Assembly: GCF_018881815.1 (NCBI RefSeq) | Contig: NZ_JACVPP010000001.1 | Span: forward strand, 248,001-312,000 | DNA: 64,000 nt | From: Polynucleobacter sp. MWH-HuK1 | Lineage (GTDB): Bacteria; Pseudomonadota; Gammaproteobacteria; Burkholderiales; Burkholderiaceae | Direction: 5' to 3' | Part shown: piece after piece, positions 8,184-16,981 of the stretch | Layout: the number at the start of each line of letters is the position of its first letter | Numbering within the stretch: the stretch's first letter is position 1 | Translations under genes and position numbers: made by a program | Notes under the pieces: generated by a model | What the model was told of the DNA's origin: nothing | Database searches by the model: none | The model's input: only the letters and a program-made list of their open reading frames with translations

Positions 8184-8235
8184 TTACAAAATTCCTAAAA
8201 AGGGTATTTATGGGTGGAAATTGCTTAAAGGTAGG

Positions 8236-8263
8236 ATTTTAAAGTAAAAAGTGGGGTAAGCAA
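8236..8263 (-). promoter_or_regulatory. Candidate sigma70 promoter of petABC
   Basis: On the minus strand TTGCTT is followed after 16 bases by TAAAAT, about 50 bases upstream of the petA start. The -10 box is good and the -35 box is partial. It lies in the 137-base gap shared with divergent mscL. Confidence 0.4.
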
Positions 8264-8320
8264 GAAAGTTATGGGGTTAATCTCGGGTTAATCGGGATCT
8301 AAGTTAAAAGGAAGGCATTT

Positions 8321-8743
8321 ATGAGCGTTTTAAAGGAATTTCGGGACTTTGCCGTTAAGGGCAATGTGATCGATTTGGCAGTTGGCGTCATTATTGGCGG
8401 GGCTTTTGGGAAAATCGTTGATTCCTTGGTAAATGACATCGTTATGCCCGTTATCTCGACTCTTTTAGGGGGTCATATCGACTTTACGAACCTTTTTCTT
8501 GTTCTTGGCCACATCCCAGAGGGCGTTCCTAGAACTTTTGACGCCCTCAAAAAGGCCGGCGTGCCAATCTTTGCCTATGGCAATTTTATTACCATTTCAA
8601 TCAATTTCATTCTTTTGGCCTTTGTTATCTTCCAAATGGTCAAGGTGGTCAATAAGGTTCGCTTGATGGATGCACCCCCTCCCCCGCCCGTTCCAGAAGA
8701 TATAGTTTTGCTTCGCGAGATTCGTGACAGCCTTAAAAAATAA
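8321..8743 (+). CDS. mscL: Large-conductance mechanosensitive channel MscL
   Basis: The 140-residue protein forms a homopentameric inner-membrane channel that opens under membrane tension to release solutes during osmotic downshock. The N-terminal amphipathic helix and first pore helix are conserved ([19 protein letters not shown], then [18 protein letters not shown]). A periplasmic loop and a second helix ([19 protein letters not shown]) follow, and the cytoplasmic C-terminal helix is charged after a proline run. AAGGAAGG gives a strong ribosome-binding site. The next gene starts inside its last codons. Confidence 0.97.
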   Translation: MSVLKEFRDFAVKGNVIDLAVGVIIGGAFGKIVDSLVNDIVMPVISTLLGGHIDFTNLFLVLGHIPEGVPRTFDALKKAGVPIFAYGNFITISINFILLAFVIFQMVKVVNKVRLMDAPPPPPVPEDIVLLREIRDSLKK

Positions 8744-10982
8744 TTTGTCCCAAAACATTTCCCAAGAGACACGAGAGCAGGCTCAGATCATTTTTCAAAA
8801 TGGTTTGAGTTTGCTTCAGCAAGGAAAGTCTGACGAAGCGGATCAGTTTTTTTCTGAAGCACATAAGCTAGATCCAAATAATGTTGATACATTAAATCTT
8901 TTAGGCATTCGCGCTTATCAGAAACAAGATCACAAAAGTGCAATTGATTTTTTGGGTCGAGCAAATTTAATTGCACCTCATTCTGCCCAAACACTCAGCA
9001 ATTTAGGTTTAGTCCACAACGCACTTTTTGAATATGTCGAAGCATTGCCATACCTTACTTTGGCAATTGACTGCGATCCTAATATTCCAGAGACCCATAA
9101 CAATTATGGCAATACCTTACGAGGCCTGGGGAAAATTGATGAAGCAAATAAAGCTTATGAAAGAGCGATTGCCCTAAGACCAAACTACGCGGAAGCCCTG
9201 AGTAATCAAGGTGTTCTCTTACTAGAAGCGGGAAAGGCTGACAAGGCAATTTCCTTGCTTGAACGGGCAATTAAGGCGAATCCTCATTTGGCAACTGCAT
9301 ACAATAATTTAGGTAATGCGTTCACTCAAATTGAATATTACGAAGATGCATTTCAATGCTTTGAAAGAGCGCTGCAAATCAACCCGAGCTATCTCGATGC
9401 ATGTCTGAATTTTGGTAATAGTCTAAAAAAATGTAAGCAATATGAAGCGGCAATCGATTGCTATCAACATGCTTTAAAAATAGATTCAAATCATGCAAAA
9501 ACATTTTATTTTTTGGGAGAGGTCTATTACGATCTCGGCGACTGTGATTTAGCAAAAACTTACTATGCTAAGTCTTTAGAATTACATCCAAGAGAACTAG
9601 AGGCTCATGTCGCACTCTCTATTGCACAAATTCCTAAAGTAGCAAAGAGTATTCAAGAATTTAGTGATTCCAGAATTGCATTTGCTCAGCAACTCCAATT
9701 TGTTCAAGCCCTTCCTCAGCAAAAAATTGACTTGGCCTTGAGCGAAAAATTAATTGCGCGACACCCTTTTTATATTGCCTACCAAGACCTCAATAACGAG
9801 GCCCTTCTATCTCACTTTGGGAAGATTTGCGCCGATTTAGCCAAGTCAATTCAAGAAAAATTGAATGTAAGGCACAACCCTACAAAAACAAACGCCAAAA
9901 TCAGGGTGGGTATTGTTAGCAGCTTTATTTGCGACCACCCCGTCTGGCACGCCATTACCAAGGGGTGGGTAAGTCAGCTAGATGCATCGCAATTTGAACT
10001 TTATATCTTAAATACCAACGGAATAGAGGACAAAGAGACTGAGCTAGCTAAATCGACGGCCGTGAGCTATGCAAACTGCGGCACTGCAGTCATGAAAGCA
10101 GCTCAAACCATTGTGGATCTCCATCTTGATGTCATTCTTTATCCTGAGATTGGCATGGATACTGTCAGCAAGGCTTTGGCATGCTTACGACTTGCCCCTG
10201 TTCAGACTGCCAGTTGGGGACATCCAGAAACAACCGGCCTACCAACAATCGACTTCTATTTGTCAGCCCAACTAATGGAGCCCCTAGAAGCAAGCCACCT
10301 TTACAGTGAAAAGCTGGTTCGTCTACCGAATTTAGGAACCTACTTTGAGAACACTTCGATTCAAGTGGTGGCCCCTGATTTAAGTGCCCTTGGGATTGAT
10401 TCTCAATCTCCAATATTGTTATGTGCTGGCTCGCCATCTAAATACAACCCAAACCATGATCAAGTATTGGTACAAATTGCACAAAAGCTTGGGGCCTGTC
10501 AGTTTGTCTTTTTTAACTTCAGTGAGAATCTCACCGCAATCTTAAAAGAGCGTCTGATAGAAGGCTTCAAGAAAGCTAATCTCGATGCCAATCAATTTCT
10601 ACGCTTCATTCCCTTCCTTAAAAAGGAAGAGTTTCATGGCTTAATGCAGGCGTCTGATCTCTATCTCGACACCATAGGCTTTTCGGGATTCAATACCGCC
10701 ATGCAAGCACTAGCTTCGAACCTGCCTATCGTCGCCTTTGCAGGCCCACAGATGCGTGGCCGCCTGGCCAGCTCAATTTTAAGTAGGATGGGTCTTAAGG
10801 AATTGGTTTGTAATTCAGAGTCAGAATATATTGACCTAGTGGTTGGGCTACTCCAAAACCGAGAGTCGCTAAACTCCGTTAAGATGAAAATTAATCAGTC
10901 CAAAGATGTTTTATTTAATGATCTAGAGCCCATTAGGGAATTAGAAAAATTTCTAATCGAGCAAGTTCAAAAAAATAACTAA
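8724..10982 (+). CDS. TPR protein with O-GlcNAc-transferase-like (GT41) catalytic domain
   Basis: The 752-residue protein has about eight TPR units in residues 15-300 (patterns such as [26 protein letters not shown]) and a C-terminal domain from about 385. That domain matches the bacterial SPINDLY/OGT family: [36 protein letters not shown], and [19 protein letters not shown] followed by [13 protein letters not shown]. Such enzymes transfer sugars from UDP-activated donors to proteins in the cytosol; donor and target are unknown here. The chosen start is GTG, 20 bases inside mscL. A TTG at 8745, just after the mscL stop, is an alternative. Confidence 0.82.
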   Translation: MTALKNNLSQNISQETREQAQIIFQNGLSLLQQGKSDEADQFFSEAHKLDPNNVDTLNLLGIRAYQKQDHKSAIDFLGRANLIAPHSAQTLSNLGLVHNALFEYVEALPYLTLAIDCDPNIPETHNNYGNTLRGLGKIDEANKAYERAIALRPNYAEALSNQGVLLLEAGKADKAISLLERAIKANPHLATAYNNLGNAFTQIEYYEDAFQCFERALQINPSYLDACLNFGNSLKKCKQYEAAIDCYQHALKIDSNHAKTFYFLGEVYYDLGDCDLAKTYYAKSLELHPRELEAHVALSIAQIPKVAKSIQEFSDSRIAFAQQLQFVQALPQQKIDLALSEKLIARHPFYIAYQDLNNEALLSHFGKICADLAKSIQEKLNVRHNPTKTNAKIRVGIVSSFICDHPVWHAITKGWVSQLDASQFELYILNTNGIEDKETELAKSTAVSYANCGTAVMKAAQTIVDLHLDVILYPEIGMDTVSKALACLRLAPVQTASWGHPETTGLPTIDFYLSAQLMEPLEASHLYSEKLVRLPNLGTYFENTSIQVVAPDLSALGIDSQSPILLCAGSPSKYNPNHDQVLVQIAQKLGACQFVFFNFSENLTAILKERLIEGFKKANLDANQFLRFIPFLKKEEFHGLMQASDLYLDTIGFSGFNTAMQALASNLPIVAFAGPQMRGRLASSILSRMGLKELVCNSESEYIDLVVGLLQNRESLNSVKMKINQSKDVLFNDLEPIRELEKFLIEQVQKNN

Positions 10983-10994
10983 GACAGACCCTTC

Positions 10995-12182
10995 ATGAAC
11001 TCATCCCTCAATAAATATTGGCTTCTATTTGCACAAACTGTCACCATCATGTTGGCAGCATTATTTATTGTGGCAACTTTAAAGCCAGAGTGGTTATCGG
11101 ATTCAAGAATGCATTCTTTGGTTGATACGGTTTCCTTAAAAGAAAGTGGCTACGACGGACAACTCAGCCCCGGCTCATATCATGAAGCCGTCAAGCGTTC
11201 AATGCCTGCCGTAGTTAATATCTTCACTAGCAAAACCTCCAACAAGCCAAGGGCTCGCAAAGGTGCCAATCCAAATTCTGCAGATCCTTTATTTAAGTTC
11301 TTCTTTGGAGATCAGCCACCAGAAGAAGAGCCTAGTTCAAGCCTAGGTTCTGGTGTGATAGTGAGCCCAGAAGGTTACATCCTTACCAATCATCATGTTA
11401 TTAGCGACGCCGATGAAATAGATGTCGCTTTATCAGATGGCAGAAAAGTGAAAGCCCAAGTGATTGGCAGTGACCCAGAAACGGATATTGCCGTATTAAA
11501 AATAGAAGTAAAACAATTACCTACTCCTATTACGCTTGGCAAAGTTGAATCAGTGCATGTTGGTGATGTCGTGCTTGCTATCGGCAACCCATTTGGGGTT
11601 GGTCAAACTGTGACCTCCGGCATTGTTTCTGCACTTGGTCGAGATCATGTGGGTATCAACACTTTTGAAAACTTTATTCAAACCGATGCGGCAATCAACC
11701 CCGGAAATTCCGGGGGCGCATTAATTGATACGCGCGGGAATCTCATTGGCATCAACACAGCGATTTACTCCAATAATGGCGGCTCCATGGGCATTGGTTT
11801 TGCCATCCCCATAAATCTAGCCAAGCAGGTTATGGAATCCATCCTGAGCAATGGCAGCGTTACCAGGGGATGGATTGGGGTTGAGCCACAAAACCTCTCC
11901 AAAGAGCTCTTAGAGTCACTGGGCTTACCTACTAGCACTCAGGGTGTATTGCTCTCAGGAGTCCTGGAAGGGGGTCCTGCGGCGAAGGGTGGAGTCAAAC
12001 CAGGAGACGTACTCATTACCGTCAACGGTAATCCCACCAAAGACGTAAGGCAGCTTTTAAATCAAATTGCACAAATTGCTCCTGGCAATGAAGCGAAGCT
12101 CAAAATTCTTCGCAAAGATAAAGAGCTTGAGTTAACAGTGCAAACTGGTAAACGGCCTAAACCCAAAAAGATGATGCAGTAA
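10995..12182 (+). CDS. HtrA-family serine protease, membrane-anchored, one PDZ domain (DegS/AlgW-like)
   Basis: The 395-residue periplasmic protease is tethered by one N-terminal helix (residues 9-28). The trypsin-like domain has His134 (TNHHVIS), Asp164 (DPETDIAVLKI) and Ser239 (NPGNSGGAL). A single PDZ domain (about 285-385) contains GVLLSGVLEGGPAAKGGVKPGD. One PDZ plus an anchor suggests a stress-sensing DegS/AlgW role in cutting an anti-sigma factor, although Burkholderiales copies are often called DegQ. It begins 12 bases after the GT41 gene and converges on gltL. In related genomes this protease lies near tatC, as it does loosely here. Confidence 0.9.
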   Translation: MNSSLNKYWLLFAQTVTIMLAALFIVATLKPEWLSDSRMHSLVDTVSLKESGYDGQLSPGSYHEAVKRSMPAVVNIFTSKTSNKPRARKGANPNSADPLFKFFFGDQPPEEEPSSSLGSGVIVSPEGYILTNHHVISDADEIDVALSDGRKVKAQVIGSDPETDIAVLKIEVKQLPTPITLGKVESVHVGDVVLAIGNPFGVGQTVTSGIVSALGRDHVGINTFENFIQTDAAINPGNSGGALIDTRGNLIGINTAIYSNNGGSMGIGFAIPINLAKQVMESILSNGSVTRGWIGVEPQNLSKELLESLGLPTSTQGVLLSGVLEGGPAAKGGVKPGDVLITVNGNPTKDVRQLLNQIAQIAPGNEAKLKILRKDKELELTVQTGKRPKPKKMMQ

Positions 12183-12215
12183 AAGCTAGCTATATCTGCG
12201 GTGAGGACTATGAAC

Positions 12216-12950
12216 TTAGCCAACCAAAATTTTGGATAAGAACTCTTTGGCTCTTGGTGAGCGCGATTCTGGACTAGCAAAAAAATCCTCTTTGCTGCAA
12301 TCCTCAACAATGCGTCCTTGATCCATGAAAATCACGCGATGACTCACCTTTTTAGCAAAGCCCATCTCGTGAGTAACGCAACACATGGTCATACCCTCAT
12401 TTGCCAACTTCACCATCACATCCAACACTTCACCGACCATCTCGGGATCTAGCGCAGAGGTTGGCTCATCAAACAACATCACAATGGGATCCATACTTAA
12501 AGCTCTAGCAATCGCAACACGCTGTTGCTGGCCACCAGATAACTGCCCTGGAAACTTATCTTTCTGTGCCAATAAACCAACCCGCTCTAAGTACTTCAGG
12601 CCATGTCTATTAGCCTCATCAGCAGAGCGCCCCAACACCTTTATCTGTGCCAGGGTCAAGTTCTCCGTAACACTCAAGTGTGGGAAAAGCTCAAAGTGCT
12701 GAAACACCATACCCACACGAGCACGGAGCTGGGGTAGATTCGTTTTCGGATCATGAATATGCACCCCATCAACCACAATCTCGCCTTTTTGAAACGGCTC
12801 TAAAGCATTGATGGTTTTAATCAGAGTGGATTTTCCTGAGCCTGAAGGCCCACAAATAACTACCACCTCACCCTTCTGGATGGAAGTGCTGCAATCACTT
12901 AGCACCTGAAAAGATCCATACCACTTAGATACATTGCGAAGTTCAATCAT
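12216..12950 (-). CDS. gltL: Glutamate/aspartate ABC transporter, ATP-binding protein
   Basis: This 244-residue ATPase powers polar amino-acid uptake. It has Walker [10 protein letters not shown] near residue 35, the signature LSGGQQQR near 137, Walker B VMLFDEP and the H-loop [15 protein letters not shown]. The long [18 protein letters not shown] tail is typical of the PAAT family (GltL/GlnQ). It is the last gene of gltI-J-K-L, 24 bases after gltK. The family is certain; the glutamate/aspartate substrate is inferred from the operon and its four-gene layout. Confidence 0.93.
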   Translation of the reverse strand: MIELRNVSKWYGSFQVLSDCSTSIQKGEVVVICGPSGSGKSTLIKTINALEPFQKGEIVVDGVHIHDPKTNLPQLRARVGMVFQHFELFPHLSVTENLTLAQIKVLGRSADEANRHGLKYLERVGLLAQKDKFPGQLSGGQQQRVAIARALSMDPIVMLFDEPTSALDPEMVGEVLDVMVKLANEGMTMCCVTHEMGFAKKVSHRVIFMDQGRIVEDCSKEDFFASPESRSPRAKEFLSKILVG

Positions 12951-12974
12951 GATTTTTTAATGACTCAGAAGTGT

Positions 12975-13643
12975 TTAGTGGATGATGGCAACTTTAGCTT
13001 GAATCTTACGAACAGCTTTTGAAAGTGAGAAGCAAATAACAAAATAAGTAATAGCAGCCAAGATATAGGTCTCAATGGGCCGGCCATAATTTTTACCGGC
13101 GATTTCAAAGCCCTTCAGCAAGTCGTACGCTCCGATTGCGTAAACGAGCGAAGTATCTTGAAACAAAATAATCGTTTGCGTCATGAATACTGGAATCATG
13201 TTTCTAAATGCTTGTGGCAACACAATGAATCGCATATTTTGACCATAGGTCATACCCAAGGCTTCTGCCGCATAAGCTTGACCTCTTGGTACCGACTGAA
13301 TTCCAGCTCGCACAATCTCAGAAAAAAACGCAGCCTCAAATGCGATGAACGTAATAGTTGCTGAGAGATCTGCGCCTATAGGGCGACCAATCAATATCGG
13401 AATCAATAAAAAGAACCATAGAATCACCATCACCAGCGGAATTGAACGCATCGTATTGACATAAAACGTAGCGGGATAAACCAAGGCAGACTTACCCGAT
13501 AAACGCATTAAGGCCAAGATGGTGCCGACAACAATTCCACCAATAGTAGCAATCATCGTTAACTGAACGCTGAAGAGCAAGCCCTTCAGAATATAGTTTG
13601 TAAACAACTCCCAGTTATAGAAGCTCAGGTCGAGTTCAAACAT
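12975..13643 (-). CDS. gltK: Glutamate/aspartate ABC transporter permease GltK
   Basis: The 222-residue inner-membrane permease has about five helices and the amino-acid permease loop EAAFFSEIVRAGIQSVPRGQ followed by EAALG-like AEALGMTYGQ, where the ATPase docks. It pairs with GltJ to form the channel. Its ATG directly abuts the stop of gltJ, which suggests translational coupling. The N-terminus (FELDLSFYNWELFTNYILKG) matches the GltK type. Confidence 0.92.
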   Translation of the reverse strand: MFELDLSFYNWELFTNYILKGLLFSVQLTMIATIGGIVVGTILALMRLSGKSALVYPATFYVNTMRSIPLVMVILWFFLLIPILIGRPIGADLSATITFIAFEAAFFSEIVRAGIQSVPRGQAYAAEALGMTYGQNMRFIVLPQAFRNMIPVFMTQTIILFQDTSLVYAIGAYDLLKGFEIAGKNYGRPIETYILAAITYFVICFSLSKAVRKIQAKVAIIH

Positions 13644-14435
13644 TTAGTGCACCGCCCCAACTTCGCTTTTCTGAGTAATGAAACCTGGAATGTGCGATCT
13701 TTTTTCGATCAGAGCCATTACACGATTTACTGCAAATGCCGAAGAGGCATACAGCAAAGTAACAACTAAATAGATTTCGACTCCATGCGAAGTTTCCTCT
13801 TGAGCCTGCATTGCAAATAAAGTGAGCTCTGGCACTGAAACTGCGAATGCAACCGATGAATTTTTAATAAGATTCATGCTCTCAGAAGTCAACGGCGGGA
13901 TCACAATGCGCAAGGCCATAGGCAAAATGACGTAGCGATAACTTTGCGTGGTTGTTAAGCCCAAAGCAGTTGCAGCCATACGTTGGCCACTTGGCAAGGC
14001 CTGAATACCTGCTCTAACTTGTTCAGCAATTCGTGCTGAAGTAAAAAAACCTAGCCCAATACTAACTAACCAATAAGACGGTAGGGCTTTCAAGGGCAAA
14101 ACAAATGCAGGGATGACGTGATACCAGAGAAAGACCTGAACCAAAATCGGAATATTACGGAAAAGCTCCACCCAAGCAGTAGAAAAGCCCGCTAGGCATT
14201 TATTGAGGGCACCGCCTTCTGGCAATGTTCGCAGTGTTCCCATAAGGGCACCTAGAAGCAGCGCAATTGCAAGGCCTAGCCCCGCTACAGCCAAAGTCCA
14301 ACCCCAAGCTTTTACGAGCCAATCGAGATAACTAGGATCTGCGTTCTGGTCCAGACCAAATATCGAGGAGATGCAGTGGTCAACTACATCTCCGTCTAAG
14401 GTGCTCTTACAAAAAACACCTAAATCTAAAGCCAT
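13644..14435 (-). CDS. gltJ: Glutamate/aspartate ABC transporter permease GltJ
   Basis: This 263-residue permease partners GltK. It has the family insert between the N-terminus and first helix (DPSYLDWLVKAWGWTL) and the docking loop ARIAEQVRAGIQALPSGQR followed by AATALGLTTTQ. The extra N-terminal segment of about 40 residues with three cysteines precedes the first membrane helix. The gene sits three bases after gltI and abuts gltK, so the operon is tightly coupled. Confidence 0.92.
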   Translation of the reverse strand: MALDLGVFCKSTLDGDVVDHCISSIFGLDQNADPSYLDWLVKAWGWTLAVAGLGLAIALLLGALMGTLRTLPEGGALNKCLAGFSTAWVELFRNIPILVQVFLWYHVIPAFVLPLKALPSYWLVSIGLGFFTSARIAEQVRAGIQALPSGQRMAATALGLTTTQSYRYVILPMALRIVIPPLTSESMNLIKNSSVAFAVSVPELTLFAMQAQEETSHGVEIYLVVTLLYASSAFAVNRVMALIEKRSHIPGFITQKSEVGAVH

Positions 14436-14438
14436 AAA

Positions 14439-15347
14439 TTATTTCTTTTGATAATCTTCTGCGGGCTTGTCATTCAAATTAGCCCAAGCATTTTTTGTCG
14501 CAGGAGATAGTTCGAGTCCGACCACAATATTTTTTGGCGGAATAGGAGACAAAAACCACTTATTCCAGAGCTTGGGCATATTCCCATTCTTCACAATCTT
14601 AGCAATTGCTTCATTCACGGCAGCTTTAAATTCAGGATCATCTTTTCGAACCATGATGGCAATTGGTTCCGTACTCAAAACCTCGCCAACAATCTTGTAA
14701 TCCTTTGGATTCTTAGAGTTGGCAATATTGCCAGCCAAGATAGAACCATCCATCACAAAAGCATCGGCACGGCCAGACTCTAGAAGCAAAAAGCTGTCTG
14801 CATGATCTTTTCCAAATACTTCATCGAAGTTCACGCCATTGGCTTTTTCATGTTTACGTAATAACTGCACTGATGTCGTACCGGTAGTAGTTGCCACTTT
14901 TTTGCCGGCCAGCTGAGAAATAGAATTAATGCCGGAGTTTGCCTTCACAGCAATCCGCACCTCTTCCACATACAAGGTATTAGCGAAACCAACATCTTTT
15001 GCACGTGCAGTATTATTGGTAGTGGTACCGCATTCAATATCAATAGTGCCGTTTTGCACCAAAGGGACACGATTTTGAGAAGTCACGGGCTGATAGTTGA
15101 TACGAAGCGCGCTTAAACCAAGCTTGTCCTTAATGTCACCCAAAATCATGCGGCAAATCTCAACGTGATAACCGTCAAAGCGACTATCTCTAGTGGTGTA
15201 TGACATTGGAATGGATGATTCACGCACACCCATAGTGATGGCGCCAGAGGATTTAATTTTATCTAGTGTCGGTGAGGCTGCATATACGACTTGCACACCG
15301 AGCAAGCCAATAAAAAGCACGGAAAAACGTATCAATGAGGTTTTCAT
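14439..15347 (-). CDS. gltI: Glutamate/aspartate periplasmic binding protein GltI
   Basis: This 302-residue receptor delivers glutamate/aspartate to GltJK. A cleavable signal peptide (MKTSLIRFSVLFIGLLGVQ, cleaved after VYA) precedes a type II binding fold. It begins with LDKIKSSGAITMGVRESSIP, includes the ligand-binding IECGTTTNNTARAKDVGFA segment, and has a hinge around KKVATTTGTTSVQLL. AGGAGC lies seven bases before the ATG. It is the first gene of the operon and follows the porin terminator. Confidence 0.93.
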   Translation of the reverse strand: MKTSLIRFSVLFIGLLGVQVVYAASPTLDKIKSSGAITMGVRESSIPMSYTTRDSRFDGYHVEICRMILGDIKDKLGLSALRINYQPVTSQNRVPLVQNGTIDIECGTTTNNTARAKDVGFANTLYVEEVRIAVKANSGINSISQLAGKKVATTTGTTSVQLLRKHEKANGVNFDEVFGKDHADSFLLLESGRADAFVMDGSILAGNIANSKNPKDYKIVGEVLSTEPIAIMVRKDDPEFKAAVNEAIAKIVKNGNMPKLWNKWFLSPIPPKNIVVGLELSPATKNAWANLNDKPAEDYQKK

Positions 15348-15380
15348 TCAAAGCTCCTATTAATCCAAGAATATCGCTTC

Positions 15381-15386
15381 ATTCTA
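15381..15386 (-). promoter_or_regulatory. Possible -10 box for the glt operon
   Basis: TAGAAT lies on the minus strand 34 bases upstream of gltI and after the porin terminator, where the operon must start. No convincing -35 box is found at 16-18 bases, so an activator or an extended element may be needed. Confidence 0.3.
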
Positions 15387-15411
15387 CGATCAATTGAACC
15401 TAAGAAGAAAA

Positions 15412-15437
15412 AACCCGCTGTGTTTCCACAGCGGGTT
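15412..15437 (-). terminator. Rho-independent terminator of the porin gene
   Basis: AACCCGCTGTG and CACAGCGGGTT form a perfect 11-pair stem with a four-base loop, followed on the minus strand by TTTTTTCTTC. It isolates the highly expressed porin from the glt operon. Confidence 0.9.
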
Positions 15438-15483
15438 AATTTAATGCCTAACTAATTCTTAACTAGCTGACGCTAGCAAACAA

Positions 15484-16773
15484 TTAGAAAGTGTGACGTA
15501 CGCCAACTGCATACTGGTTTTGGCTGGAACTAACTGTATTTGTCATACCACCAGATGTAGCTGCTGGAATAGTACCAGTGGAAGTTACAGTCTGACCGTA
15601 GATAGCGTACAAGTTTGTGCGCTTGCTAAGGTAGTAATTAGAGCCCAACTGCCAACCGTTGAAGTTAACTGTAGGCTGGCTAGCATCACCAAATGTCGTG
15701 TAACGACCCAAACCAGCAGATGCCCAAGCTTCAACTGTTGGAGTGATATAGCTACGAACACCGATCTGCTCTGCAGAACGCTTCATATAGTAACCAGAGT
15801 TGATAGTAGATGTAGCTTTACGAGTTACATATTGTGCATAGGCCTTCAAAATACCGAAGTCATAAGTTGCACCAACATAACCTTGGTTATCTTGAACGTT
15901 TTGTGCAGTAGCGTTAACTACGCTACTTGTTTGCACAGCAACCGCTGCTGCTGTTGCACCTGCAGGCTGAGCGTTAGTCCAAAGCGTTGTGTTGTCACCG
16001 TTCGCGCTAGTTAATTGCTTCAATGCCTGGTATGCACCAGTGATATAGAACTTGTTGTAGCTGTAATCAACCGCTAAGCCCCAACCGCTAGCATTTAACG
16101 AGCCACCAGAAGTAGCTGTAGAAGACAAAGTCTCTGTGCTGTTCTTGTTGTTTAAAGTATAGATACCGCTTGCTGAGAAGCCTGCAAACTTATCAGTCTT
16201 AAAGCTCAAAGTGTTTGCAGTACGGTTTGTAAAACCAAGGCCGTTTGTACCTGCGCCAGCACTAGCAATACCACGTGAGCTTACATAAACAACGTTACCA
16301 GTAACGTTGTTGAACTGACCAACGTCAGTTGCAGCTGCAGCATTAAAGACCGGAGTGTATTGCAAACCAGCAGCAGCTTGTCCGATACCATTTTTCTTCA
16401 AACCAACAAAAGTTTGACGGTTAAGCAATCCGCCTGAGTTAGTTGCAGACTGGTTACCTGAAAGATATTGATCTTGTGGGTAGAGTTCAAATTCAGCTGT
16501 AAAGAAAGCTGAAGAACCGCTACCTAAATCTTCAGTACCCTTGAAGCCCAAACGTGAAGTTTGTTGCGCACCGTTACCAGCAAAACCACTAACGGTTTGC
16601 TTAGAAACGCCAGCGTTGTAACCAGCAGTATTTCCTTTAGAGGAATCAGAAACACGAGCAGTACCACCCACGTAACCAACGTCCAAAATACCATATACAG
16701 TCACGCTTGACTGAGCTTGAGCAGCAGATGCAAATGCACCGATAGCTGCAACTGCTAATAGCGATTTTTTCAT
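15484..16773 (-). CDS. Burkholderiales-type general porin
   Basis: The 429-residue outer-membrane protein has a 20-residue signal peptide (MKKSLLAVAAIGAFASAAQA). The mature start QSSVTVYGILDVGYVGG is typical of trimeric 16-strand Omp32/OpcP porins. It has LxxRQTFVGLK in the L3 region, repeated amphipathic beta strands, and a terminal phenylalanine (YAVGVRHTF) needed for BAM insertion. Such porins admit small, often anionic, solutes. Long Ser/Thr/Ala-rich loops are likely surface-exposed. GGAGA precedes the ATG. It is monocistronic with its own terminator. Confidence 0.95.
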   Translation of the reverse strand: MKKSLLAVAAIGAFASAAQAQSSVTVYGILDVGYVGGTARVSDSSKGNTAGYNAGVSKQTVSGFAGNGAQQTSRLGFKGTEDLGSGSSAFFTAEFELYPQDQYLSGNQSATNSGGLLNRQTFVGLKKNGIGQAAAGLQYTPVFNAAAATDVGQFNNVTGNVVYVSSRGIASAGAGTNGLGFTNRTANTLSFKTDKFAGFSASGIYTLNNKNSTETLSSTATSGGSLNASGWGLAVDYSYNKFYITGAYQALKQLTSANGDNTTLWTNAQPAGATAAAVAVQTSSVVNATAQNVQDNQGYVGATYDFGILKAYAQYVTRKATSTINSGYYMKRSAEQIGVRSYITPTVEAWASAGLGRYTTFGDASQPTVNFNGWQLGSNYYLSKRTNLYAIYGQTVTSTGTIPAATSGGMTNTVSSSQNQYAVGVRHTF

Positions 16774-16981
16774 TCTTTAAATCTCCAAAAATTAAAAGTA
16801 ATGCCCAAATAAAACTGGGACCTATGAATTTTGCTTCTTTTGCACAATAAGACTGGGGGTCGGGGTATTTAGGAGCTCTTTTTGCTTGTCAAAAGGTAGT
16901 TTTTTGGCTTTCTTCGTTGTATCTCGGCAACAAGACCCCTCTTTTCTATCTTTTATGGACTCTAGATGCCAAAATTGTCAT

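Noticed and set aside
15493..16014. 173-residue Cys/Ser-rich frame opposite the porin
   Set aside because: Its composition comes from the repetitive Thr/Ala/Gly codons of the porin read backwards.
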